In this document: positions 35,462-43,394 of the stretch, piece by piece
How the letters are laid out: each line of letters starts with the position of its first letter
Position numbering within the stretch: position 1 is the stretch's first letter
Assembly (NCBI RefSeq): GCF_902497625.1
Contig: NZ_CABVGX010000025.1
Location: 1-64,000, forward strand
Direction of reading: 5' to 3'
Length of the DNA: 64,000 nt
Source of the DNA: Pseudomonas fluorescens
GTDB taxonomy: Bacteria; Pseudomonadota; Gammaproteobacteria; Pseudomonadales; Pseudomonadaceae
Translations under genes and position numbers: made by a program
The notes under the pieces: model-generated
What the model was told of the DNA's origin: nothing
What the model saw: the letters and a program-made list of their open reading frames with translations, nothing else
Database searches by the model: none

Positions 35462-36841
35462 CTACAGGACTTTTTCGGCCAGTGCTTCGATTTGCTCCTG
35501 GCGCTCGGCCTGATCCAGCTTCGGATGAGGATTGAGCGACGTCCACTGCGGATGCGCGCGGGCCTTGTTCAAGGCTTCGGGTAATTTGCCTTCGCGCCAG
35601 GTCTTGTCCTGCGGCGTGGCGACCTGAATGCTGTCCATCGCCGCATGTCCGCGGGCATTCAGCGCCTGCAGCAGCTGACGCTGACGCAACGCCAGCAGCC
35701 TCAGTACGCTGTCATCGACGGTCAGTTCGCGCTGGCCTCTGATCTTGCCGAGTAAACGGCTGCCATAACTGCGCGCGGTTTGCAGTGCGCCGCCGGCAAT
35801 TGCACCGGCCAGCGCTGCTGCGCCCAGGGTCAGGCCACCGACCAGCAGATCGACGCCAGCCCCCGCCGCCGCGCCCGCTGCAATACCGCCGCCGACGCGC
35901 ACACCCAGCCGCTTGAGGGTTTCCGGATTGAAAAGGTCATCGCCCCAGCGCCCGTCGAGCAGCGGCAAGTCGCTGGCTGCCGCATCTTGCGGCCGGAACA
36001 CATAAAGCCTGAGCAGCGCTTCGACGCAACGTTGTTCGCGTTGACGTACGGCTTTGCGCAGCTCGCTGATCGCTTGTTGTTCCTGCTCCGGGTCGCTGAC
36101 CACACTGCGCCGGCACGCGGCGCAATCGATCAGCAGCTCGGCAATCAATCGTGCCGCACCGTGTTGACGCGCGAGGCGTTGCGCCTGTTGATCGGTAATC
36201 AGGCGCTCCAGTTGTGGCCGCGAGGTTTCCAGCAGCAGCGCGAGGCTTTCATAGAGTCGACGCTCGCCATCTTCCGGCGGCGCGACGCTGTCGAAACGCA
36301 CCAGCGCGTGCAAGCCCAGCCGCGCCAGCGCTTCTCGCCAATCCAGTTCGCGGTGGTTGGCGCTGCTGACGAAATTGAGCACCGGCAACAGCGGTTTGCC
36401 ACAACTGGCCAGCACCTCCAGTTCATCGCGGTATTTCGACAGCACCGGCTCGCGGGCATCAATCACGTAGAGACCGGCGTCGCAGGTCAGCAGTTGCCGC
36501 AGCACTTTGGCTTCCTGTTCGAAGCGTTGCCGTGCTTCGCTACCCTCCAGAAATCGCGCCAGTCGCGCCGGGCCGTCGAGGCGTTCGCCGGGACGCTCCA
36601 GGCGTTCGAGGTAATCGAGCAGGGCGATGGCGTCTTCCAGCCCCGGCGTGTCGAACAGGTCGAGCAACGGTTCACCGTCCACCGATAACCGTGCGCCTTC
36701 GACGTGTCGTGTGGTGCTGGGCCGGTGCGACACTTCGCCGAAACCGACATCCCGCGTGAGGGTGCGCAACAATGAGGTCTTGCCGACGTTGGTATGGCCG
36801 ACGACGGCGAGTTTCAGCGGCGGTTTGCCCGGCTTAGTCAT
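35462..36841 (-). CDS. Membrane-associated GTPase with DUF3482 domain
   Basis: A 459-residue protein. The N-terminal G domain has Walker A GHTNVGKTSLL (residues ~15-25), switch-region Thr in HRPSTTRHVEG, G3 DTPG (LFDTPGLEDA) and a candidate G4-like region LPVLNFVSSAN. The C-terminal DUF3482 part contains a glycine/alanine-rich segment (VGGGIAAGAAAGAGVDLLVGG and following) able to insert in a membrane. It overlaps the DUF2868 gene by eight bases, and the two families commonly occur together. Cellular role is unknown. Confidence 0.85.
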   Translation of the reverse strand: MTKPGKPPLKLAVVGHTNVGKTSLLRTLTRDVGFGEVSHRPSTTRHVEGARLSVDGEPLLDLFDTPGLEDAIALLDYLERLERPGERLDGPARLARFLEGSEARQRFEQEAKVLRQLLTCDAGLYVIDAREPVLSKYRDELEVLASCGKPLLPVLNFVSSANHRELDWREALARLGLHALVRFDSVAPPEDGERRLYESLALLLETSRPQLERLITDQQAQRLARQHGAARLIAELLIDCAACRRSVVSDPEQEQQAISELRKAVRQREQRCVEALLRLYVFRPQDAAASDLPLLDGRWGDDLFNPETLKRLGVRVGGGIAAGAAAGAGVDLLVGGLTLGAAALAGAIAGGALQTARSYGSRLLGKIRGQRELTVDDSVLRLLALRQRQLLQALNARGHAAMDSIQVATPQDKTWREGKLPEALNKARAHPQWTSLNPHPKLDQAERQEQIEALAEKVL

Positions 36842-38204
36842 GACCTGTCTCCAGCCAGTTCAGCGGCGCACTGTCGGAAAATGCCAGCTCCAGTTGCTGC
36901 AGCGCCAGGTGCCAGTCACCGAGCCGGTCGGCATCGAGCGCTTCACCCGGAGGCGCTTGCAACAGCCAGACACGGGTGGCGCTCGCGTTACGCGCCAGTT
37001 CGGCAATCAGCGTGAGGCTGCCGCGATCCGGTGAACGGCGCGGATCGCATGCGATGGCCAGGCGAGCGGGCGGAAAACGGCTGAGTTGTTCGAGTAATTT
37101 ATGGCGCGACTCACGACTGTCGAGAATGCCTGCGTCGCTGACATTTTTCGGCAGCGATGGCGGCCACGGTCGCTGATCATCCAGCTCGATCGCGACCAGC
37201 AGCGCGCCGTCGCTTTGCAGCGCATTGACCGTGCTTTCGACACGATGCAAATGTTCGGGCGCCGCATCGCTGATCCCGAGGCGCTCGCTGGTGGGCATCA
37301 GCCGTTCGCGCAGTTGCGCGTAACCGGGCAGGTTCATATCCAGACGCAGACGGGCTTTGCCGCTCTTCCAGCGCCACAGGCAGAACGCAGCCAGTAGCAG
37401 ACGCGGCAACACGCCATAGATCAGCAACACGCCCACCAGCCACCCCGCCCAGGCCTGGCGCGCGCTTTCGATGTTCAACGCGCTGTCGCCGCTGGCGCGG
37501 ATCATCTCCACGGTCGGCACGCTGAAACCGAGCAGGGCAGGTACCGCGCCAAGGGCTTGAGTCAGGGTGACGAAGGTGTCGCCGCCGAGGATCGTGGTTT
37601 CCCAGACGAAGCCATAACGGCGGGTCGCCATCAGCATCAGCAGAATCACCAATGCGCTGAGCATCGCCAGCAGCCACAGGCCGTTGACCAGCGCACCGAG
37701 TGCCCAGCGATTGAGTTTGTGACGTTGCAGCAGCAGGAGCAGGGCCGGTGCCAGTTGTGCAGCCTTGGCATCGCGGGCGAGTTTTTCGCTAAGCCACAAC
37801 CACAAGCGGCCAAGCGTTGCGCCGTGGTCACCGGCAAATACCGAGCCCAGTGCCCAGCTGATCAACAGAATCAGGTTCAGCCCAAGCAGACTGCCCAGCG
37901 CCCAGAAGACATTCACCGGCGTCTGGCCGTCGCCGAGTGCGGTGAATGCCAGGCCAGCGCCGGTGACGACGGCCAGTATCGCCATGACGATCAGCGCCAG
38001 GCGCGCGCCTTGCAGCCAGTGCGTGAGGGCGTTGCTCAGCCCGTCGCGCTCGGCCAGCCAGAGTGCGCGGCGCCGGATGCGTGCCGACAAGTCACCCCCT
38101 GCGCTGCGGGCAAGACGGTTGGCTTCCAGATCATCCAGAGGGCCGGCGTGTTCTTCCCGCAAGCGGATGGTTTCGGTCAACCAGAGGGTATTCAGTTCAG
38201 TCAC
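36834..38204 (-). CDS. DUF2868 domain-containing membrane protein
   Basis: A 456-residue inner-membrane protein. The N-terminal cytoplasmic segment (LTETIRLREEHAGPLDDLEANR) is typical of DUF2868. About four membrane helices follow (around residues 68-90, 100-125, 165-195 and 255-285), then a C-terminal cytoplasmic domain of about 170 residues. It is the first gene of a two-gene unit with the DUF3482 GTPase (ATG inside the upstream gene, 8-bp overlap), so the two products probably form a complex. Function unknown. Confidence 0.83.
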   Translation of the reverse strand: MTELNTLWLTETIRLREEHAGPLDDLEANRLARSAGGDLSARIRRRALWLAERDGLSNALTHWLQGARLALIVMAILAVVTGAGLAFTALGDGQTPVNVFWALGSLLGLNLILLISWALGSVFAGDHGATLGRLWLWLSEKLARDAKAAQLAPALLLLLQRHKLNRWALGALVNGLWLLAMLSALVILLMLMATRRYGFVWETTILGGDTFVTLTQALGAVPALLGFSVPTVEMIRASGDSALNIESARQAWAGWLVGVLLIYGVLPRLLLAAFCLWRWKSGKARLRLDMNLPGYAQLRERLMPTSERLGISDAAPEHLHRVESTVNALQSDGALLVAIELDDQRPWPPSLPKNVSDAGILDSRESRHKLLEQLSRFPPARLAIACDPRRSPDRGSLTLIAELARNASATRVWLLQAPPGEALDADRLGDWHLALQQLELAFSDSAPLNWLETGHD

Positions 38205-38304
38205 GCGTCGTCCCGTCGCTCCATTGAGCTTGTGAGCATAACCGCTGTGGCGCTTGTCGGGGGGCTACGTTGCGAGAAGCTGAGGCTCTGGTATCCTCGC
38301 CGGC

Positions 38305-38817
38305 ATGACCAAATCACTCCCCCTCAGCCTGATTGCAGCCCTCGGTGAAAACCGCGTGATCGGCGTCGACAACAGCATGCCCTGGCACCTGCCGGGGGAC
38401 TTCAAATACTTCAAGGCGACCACGCTCGGCAAGCCGATCATCATGGGTCGCAAGACCTGGGATTCTCTCGGCCGTCCGCTGCCGGGGCGGTTGAATCTGG
38501 TGGTCAGTCGTCAGACCGGCCTGGTGCTGGACGGTGCGGAGGTTTATCCGTCGCTGGAAGCCGCCGTGGTCCGCGCCGAAGCATGGGCGCGGGAGCAGGG
38601 CGTCGATGAACTGATGTTGATTGGTGGGGCGCAGTTGTATGCGCAGGGACTGGCGCAGGCAGACCGGTTGTATCTGACGCGCGTGGCCTTGAGCCCGGAG
38701 GGGGATGCGTGGTTTCCGGAGTTTGATTTGAACCAGTGGAAACAGGTGTCGAATGTTCCGAATCCGGCTGCGGGCGATAAGCCGGCGTACAGCTTCGAGG
38801 TCTGGGAAAAAGTCTAA
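38305..38817 (+). CDS. folA: Dihydrofolate reductase
   Basis: A 170-residue NADPH-dependent enzyme regenerating tetrahydrofolate. The diagnostic N-terminus is LIAALGENRVIGVDNSMPWHLPGDFKYFK, with the Met-20-type loop and the active-site acidic residue in LPGDFK; IIMGRKTWDSLGRPLPGR and LMLIGGAQLYAQGL bind cofactor. Trimethoprim would be its inhibitor. It is divergent from the DUF2868 gene. Confidence 0.96.
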   Translation: MTKSLPLSLIAALGENRVIGVDNSMPWHLPGDFKYFKATTLGKPIIMGRKTWDSLGRPLPGRLNLVVSRQTGLVLDGAEVYPSLEAAVVRAEAWAREQGVDELMLIGGAQLYAQGLAQADRLYLTRVALSPEGDAWFPEFDLNQWKQVSNVPNPAAGDKPAYSFEVWEKV

Positions 38818-38822
38818 AACGT

Positions 38823-38892
38823 ATCGCGAGCAGGCTCACTCCTACAGGGGAACGCATTCCAATTGTAGGAGTGAGCCTGCTCGCGATAACGG
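38823..38892. repeat. REPIN (inverted REP pair)
   Basis: TATCGCGAGCAGGCTCACTC plus CTACAGG and its complement GTAGGAGTGAGCCTGCTCGC plus GATA, with a short 18-bp centre. It is the compact form of the element and lies between the convergent folA and tcyP genes. Confidence 0.87.
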
Positions 38893-38907
38893 TCTGTCAG
38901 GCGCTAC

Positions 38908-40299
38908 TTAAGCGTGCGCCAGTTCGGCATGCTCATCCGCCCCCAGCAACTCCTTATCCGTCTGCTGCATCACCTGACTGGTAATCGCCCCCGCCGCAAT
39001 CGAGCCACTCACGTTCAGCGCCGTACGACCCATATCGATCAGCGGTTCAACCGAAATCAGCAACGCCACCAGTGACACCGGCAAACCCATTGCCGGCAAT
39101 ACGATCAGCGCGGCGAACGTTGCACCACCGCCCACCCCCGCGACACCTGCCGAACTCAGGGTGACGATCGCCACCAGCGTCGCGATCCACAGCGGGTCCA
39201 GCGGGTTGATGCCCACCGTCGGCGCCACCATTACCGCCAGCATCGCCGGGTATAGACCGGCACAACCGTTCTGGCCGATGGTCGCGCCAAACGAGGCGGC
39301 GAAACTGGCGATCGACTGCGGGATGCCCAGACGGTTGGTCTGCGCTTCGATACTCAACGGAATCGTCGCGGCGCTGGAGCGGCTGGTGAAGGCAAACGTC
39401 AGCACCGGCCAGATTTTGCGGAAAAAGCGCAGCGGATTAATCCCGGCGGCGGACACCAGCACGCCATGGACCACAAACATCAAACCCAGCCCGATGTAGG
39501 AAACCACCACAAAACTGCCCAGCTTGATGATGTCTTGCAGGTTGGAGCCGGCGACCACTTTGGTCATCAGCGCCATAACCCCATACGGGGTCAGCTTCAT
39601 CACCAGACGCACGAGACGCATCACCCACGCCTGCAAGGTGTCGATGGCGCTGATCACTTTCTGACCTTTCTCGACGTCATCTTTCAGCAGTTGCAGCGCG
39701 GCTACGCCCAGGAATGCCGCAAAAATCACCACGCTGATGATCGACGTCGGCTTGGCCCGGGCCAGGTCGGCGAAGGGGTTTTGCGGGATGAATGACAACA
39801 GCAACTGCGGCACATTGAGGTCGGCAACTTTGCCGGCGTAGTCGTTCTGAATGGTTTGCAAGCGGGCCATTTCCTGGGTGCCGGCGACCAGTCCTTCAGC
39901 GGTCAGGCCGAACAGGTTGGTCAAGCCGATGCCGATCAGCGCCGCGATGGCCGTGGTGAAGAGCAGCGTGCCGATGGTCAGGAAGCTGATCTTGCCCAGC
40001 GACGAAGCATTGTGCAGCCGCGCCACGGCGCTGAGGATCGAGGCGAAGACCAGCGGGATCACGATCATTTGCAACAACTGCACATAACCGTTGCCCACTA
40101 GATCGAACCAGCCGATCGAGGCTTTCAAGATCGGGTTGCCAGCACCGTAAACGGTATGCAGAGCGACACCGAATGCCACGCCCAGCACCAACGCAAGCAA
40201 GACTTTTTTTGCCAGACTCCACGAGGTGTGACGGGTTTGCGCCAGGCCAAAAAGCAGGGCGAGGAACACCAGCAGATTGAGGATCAACGGCAGGTTCAT
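38908..40299 (-). CDS. tcyP: L-cystine / dicarboxylate-type Na+(H+) symporter
   Basis: A 463-residue inner-membrane transporter of the DAACS family, exactly the length I recall for E. coli TcyP (YdjN). Family blocks include LLQMIVIPLVFASILSAV, TFAFTSRSSAATIPLSIEAQ with the serine-rich substrate loop, ASFGATIGQNGCAGLYPAMLAVM and GVAGVGGGATFAALIVL. About eight to nine membrane spans plus two hairpins are expected. The cystine assignment is by sequence type; other amino acids or dicarboxylates are possible. Confidence 0.83.
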   Translation of the reverse strand: MNLPLILNLLVFLALLFGLAQTRHTSWSLAKKVLLALVLGVAFGVALHTVYGAGNPILKASIGWFDLVGNGYVQLLQMIVIPLVFASILSAVARLHNASSLGKISFLTIGTLLFTTAIAALIGIGLTNLFGLTAEGLVAGTQEMARLQTIQNDYAGKVADLNVPQLLLSFIPQNPFADLARAKPTSIISVVIFAAFLGVAALQLLKDDVEKGQKVISAIDTLQAWVMRLVRLVMKLTPYGVMALMTKVVAGSNLQDIIKLGSFVVVSYIGLGLMFVVHGVLVSAAGINPLRFFRKIWPVLTFAFTSRSSAATIPLSIEAQTNRLGIPQSIASFAASFGATIGQNGCAGLYPAMLAVMVAPTVGINPLDPLWIATLVAIVTLSSAGVAGVGGGATFAALIVLPAMGLPVSLVALLISVEPLIDMGRTALNVSGSIAAGAITSQVMQQTDKELLGADEHAELAHA

Positions 40300-40547
40300 T
40301 GAGAAACTCCACTAAGACTTGTGCCAGCCCCTCCGGGGAAGCTGCGAGCCGGCAAGCCTAACAGCTTGATTTACAATGAATTAATATCAAAAAAGCAGAA
40401 GGACTGTCGTTTTTGGAATAAGCGGGTGTCGTTGTCGGGGATGCAGCTGACGCGTAGGGGACTCAGGCGGTCGCAGTCAGGAGTAGATCGTTGTGGAAAT
40501 TTGCTAGCGTCTATGGCGTTGATCCAGGGACTTTTATTTAGGGAAGC

Positions 40548-41621
40548 ATGCCGATGAAACTCGCTCCGACATTTCTCGCGGTTGCGCTGGGATTGGGCCT
40601 TGGCCTGAGCCTCGCGAGTCAGGCGTTCGCCACCGATCTCAAGCACTGGCCGCGCGATCAGGCCAAGGCGCTGGATGCCATGATTGCCGCCAATGCGAAC
40701 AAGGGTAACTACGCCGTGTTCGACATGGACAACACCAGTTACCGCTATGATCTGGAAGAGTCGTTGCTGCCGTTCATGGAGAACAAGGGCCTGATCACCC
40801 GTGAGAAACTCGACCCCTCTCTGAAACTCATTCCCTTTAAAGACACCGCCGAGCACAAGGAAAGCCTGTTCAGTTATTACTACCGCTTATGCGAACTCGA
40901 CGACATGGTGTGTTACCCGTGGGTCGCCCAGGTATTTTCCGGTTTCACGCTTCAAGAGCTCAAGGGGTATGTCGACGAGCTGATGGTGTCCGGCAAACCG
41001 GTACCGAGCACGTATTACGAAGGCGACGTGGTCAAGACTATCGAGGTCAATCCGCCCCGGATTTTCACCGGTCAGAAAGAGCTGTACAACAAGCTCATGG
41101 AGAATGGCATCGAGGTCTATGTGATGACCGCCGCCTCCGAAGAGCTGGTGCGCATGGTCGCGGCCGATCCGCAGTACGGCTACAACGTCAAACCGCAGAA
41201 CGTGATCGGCGTGACGATGCTGCTCAAGGACCGCGCATCCGGTGCCTTGACCACGGCGCGCAAACAGATCGCCGCCGGCCAGTATGACGAGCAGGTAAAC
41301 CTGGGCCTGGAGCTGACGCCTTACCTGTGGACGCCGGCTACCTGGATGGCCGGCAAGCAGGCCGCGATCCTGACGTACATCGATGAATGGAAAAAACCGA
41401 TCCTGGTCGCCGGCGACACCCCGAGCAGCGATGGCTTCATGCTTTTTCACGGCGTTGACGTGGCGAAGGGTGGCATCCATTTGTGGGTCAATCGCAAGGA
41501 TAAATACATGACCCAGATTAACGGCATGATGGCCAAGCACGCGGCCGCCCAGGCCAAGGAAGGGTTGCCGGTAACAGCAGACAAGAATTGGGTGATCGTC
41601 ACCCCCGAAGAAATTCAATAA
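40548..41621 (+). CDS. Secreted HAD phosphatase, phosphorylcholine-phosphatase-like
   Basis: A 357-residue precursor with a signal peptide (LAVALGLGLGLSLASQAFA). HAD motif I is YAVFDMDNTSYRYDLEE, motif II is YVMTAASEEL, a conserved Lys region follows, and motif IV is LVAGDTPSSDGFML. The DMDNT, TAAS and GDTPxSDG combination resembles the periplasmic phosphorylcholine phosphatase PchP of P. aeruginosa (GDTPDSD). It would release phosphate from phosphorylcholine or related esters outside the cytoplasm. A second in-frame ATG two codons downstream is an alternative start. Confidence 0.75.
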   Translation: MPMKLAPTFLAVALGLGLGLSLASQAFATDLKHWPRDQAKALDAMIAANANKGNYAVFDMDNTSYRYDLEESLLPFMENKGLITREKLDPSLKLIPFKDTAEHKESLFSYYYRLCELDDMVCYPWVAQVFSGFTLQELKGYVDELMVSGKPVPSTYYEGDVVKTIEVNPPRIFTGQKELYNKLMENGIEVYVMTAASEELVRMVAADPQYGYNVKPQNVIGVTMLLKDRASGALTTARKQIAAGQYDEQVNLGLELTPYLWTPATWMAGKQAAILTYIDEWKKPILVAGDTPSSDGFMLFHGVDVAKGGIHLWVNRKDKYMTQINGMMAKHAAAQAKEGLPVTADKNWVIVTPEEIQ

Positions 41622-41699
41622 GGCCCCAGGCGCCGCTTGCGCGAGCAGGCTCACTCCAACCCTGCATACGGGCTGAAGCGTCTGAAATTCGTCAAACGT

Positions 41700-41947
41700 C
41701 TGTAGGAAGCATCTGAAAGTAGGCGGACACCGCTATCCAGCGATTGTCTCGTCCACTCGCTCTTCATAAACTCCGACCCGCCGCATGTGCGGCTCAAGAG
41801 GCAACGCCCTTACATGGACCTTCCCAGTTTAAGTTCACTTCGAACTCATAACTCCAGATCAACCGCTTACGCGGTGGACTTGCCTGTGAGCTGACGTCAG
41901 CCCTGTCTGCGCCTACTCCGGGCGCGCCGCGACGCCCGGAGAAACAA
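41700..41947 (+). promoter_or_regulatory. Structured mgtE leader with Shine-Dalgarno-sequestering hairpin
   Basis: The 326-bp gap before mgtE holds no gene but is rich in short palindromes: GCCGCATGTGCGGC (around 41779), AGTTC-ACTTC-GAACT, ACCGC-TTAC-GCGGT and GCTGACGTCAGC (41891-41902). The last element is a perfect 9-bp stem, CTCCGGGCG (41916-41924) with CGCCCGGAG (41933-41941). Its 3' arm contains the ribosome-binding GGAG, six bases before the ATG. This is the layout of a translation-controlling leader; it does not look like the classic M-box. The identity of any ligand is unknown. Confidence 0.6.
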
Positions 41948-43297
41948 ATGACTACATCTGCAATTGCAACAAACCTGAGCACATTGCTCAGCAAGCAACG
42001 CCCGCACGATGCTCATGCATCCCTGACGCAGCTGCAGCCAGCCGACGCTGCCGAGCAGCTCGACCAACTCACGACCCTGCAGGTTATCCAACTGCTCGGA
42101 CTGGAACCGCTCACCCGGCGTGCCCAGGTCTTCGGCTATTTCAGTCTGGAGCGGCAAGTCGAACTCTCCCGCGCACTGCCCCGTGCGGCGCTGGCCACGC
42201 TGATCGCTGCGATGTCGGCGGATGAACGTGCGGATTTGTTCAACCGCTTCGACGAGGAGCAGCGAGAGGCACTGCTGCCGGCGCTCGCCCAACTGGAACG
42301 GGACGATCTGCGCCGGCTGAGCAGCTACCTGGAAGGTACCGCCGGTGCCTTGATGACGTCGGAATACTCAACGCTCAAGGCCGGCATGAGCGCCAGTGAG
42401 GCTATTGCCGCGTTGCGCTTGGGCGCGGCAGATGCCGAAACCATTTATCAGACCTACGTGCTGGACGATGAGCGCCGTTTGCTGGGTACTCTGTCGCTGC
42501 GGGAATTGATTCTGGCTACGGGGGACACTCCAGTGTCACAGCTGATGGTGCAGCCGGTGATATCCGCCCGGGTCAATGACACCCAGGAGCAGGTAGCAAA
42601 GAAAATTGGCCGTTACGACCTGCTGGCGCTGCCGATTCTTGACCGTGACCACCGATTGGTGGGCATTGTCACTACAGACGATGCACTGGACGTGGTGGAG
42701 CAGGAGGCTACCGAAGACTTCCACAAAGGTGCATCGATCAGCTTGAAGATAGGCAATATCAAGAATGCCACCATCGGTTTGCTGTATCGCAAGCGAGTGT
42801 TCTGGCTGGTGCTGCTGGTTTTCGGCAACCTGTTTTCCGGGGCTGGCATCGCCGCCTTCGAGGAAATTATCGCGGCCAATATTGCCTTGGTGTTCTTCCT
42901 GCCTTTGCTGGTCGATAGCGGTGGCAACTCGGGCTCTCAGGCAGCAACGCTGATGGTCAGGGCACTGGCAACTGGCGAAGTGGTTATGCGCGATTGGTTA
43001 CGGCTTTTAGGGCGAGAGTGCTTCGTTGCGCTGGGCTTGGGATTGACCATGGCGTTGGCGGTGGCCGGTTTGGGCCTGATGCGCGGTGGCCTCGATATTG
43101 CCCTGGTCGTGGCCAGCAGCATGGTATTGATCGTAATAATAGGCAGCCTGATCGGCATGAGTTTGCCCTTTCTGCTTAGCCGCATGCGCCTGGACCCGGC
43201 GACGGCCAGTGCGCCACTGATCACCTCGATTGCCGACGCAACGGGAGTGTTGATTTACCTGGGCATTGCTTCACAGGTACTGGACCTTTCGGTTTAG
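41948..43297 (+). CDS. mgtE: Magnesium transporter MgtE
   Basis: A 449-residue Mg2+ channel/transporter. The N-terminal helical MgtE_N domain (about residues 10-125, LPRAALATLIAAMSADERADLFNRF) is followed by a CBS pair (130-255, including VSQLMVQPVISARVNDTQEQVAKKI) and five C-terminal membrane helices with the signature LVDSGGNSGSQAATLMVRALATGEV. Cytoplasmic Mg2+ bound at the N and CBS domains closes the pore. The start codon lies six bases after a GGAG that is part of a strong hairpin, so translation may be regulated. Confidence 0.95.
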   Translation: MTTSAIATNLSTLLSKQRPHDAHASLTQLQPADAAEQLDQLTTLQVIQLLGLEPLTRRAQVFGYFSLERQVELSRALPRAALATLIAAMSADERADLFNRFDEEQREALLPALAQLERDDLRRLSSYLEGTAGALMTSEYSTLKAGMSASEAIAALRLGAADAETIYQTYVLDDERRLLGTLSLRELILATGDTPVSQLMVQPVISARVNDTQEQVAKKIGRYDLLALPILDRDHRLVGIVTTDDALDVVEQEATEDFHKGASISLKIGNIKNATIGLLYRKRVFWLVLLVFGNLFSGAGIAAFEEIIAANIALVFFLPLLVDSGGNSGSQAATLMVRALATGEVVMRDWLRLLGRECFVALGLGLTMALAVAGLGLMRGGLDIALVVASSMVLIVIIGSLIGMSLPFLLSRMRLDPATASAPLITSIADATGVLIYLGIASQVLDLSV

Positions 43298-43345
43298 CAG
43301 CGCATGATCAGGTAAACAATCGCACATCAAGCGCGTGAATCGGCA

Positions 43346-43378
43346 GCAAAATGCCCCGCACTCGGCGGGGCATTTTGC
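43346..43378. terminator. Bidirectional rho-independent terminator
   Basis: A perfect 14-bp stem, GCAAAATGCCCCGC (43346-43359) with its complement (43365-43378) and a 5-base loop. The A-rich left and T-rich right outer arms make it work for both converging genes, mgtE and ilvD. Confidence 0.9.
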
Positions 43379-43394
43379 AGTGCCGAGGTCGGGC

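Noticed and set aside
40300..40547. AT-rich imperfect palindrome (TTGATTTA and TAATATCAA arms) upstream of tcyP as a regulator site
   Set aside because: Arms match only partly and no clear promoter boxes are aligned with it, so no feature is claimed.
41700..41947. Classic M-box riboswitch ahead of mgtE
   Set aside because: The conserved M-box sequence blocks I remember are not visible; only the general layout of a regulated leader is supported.
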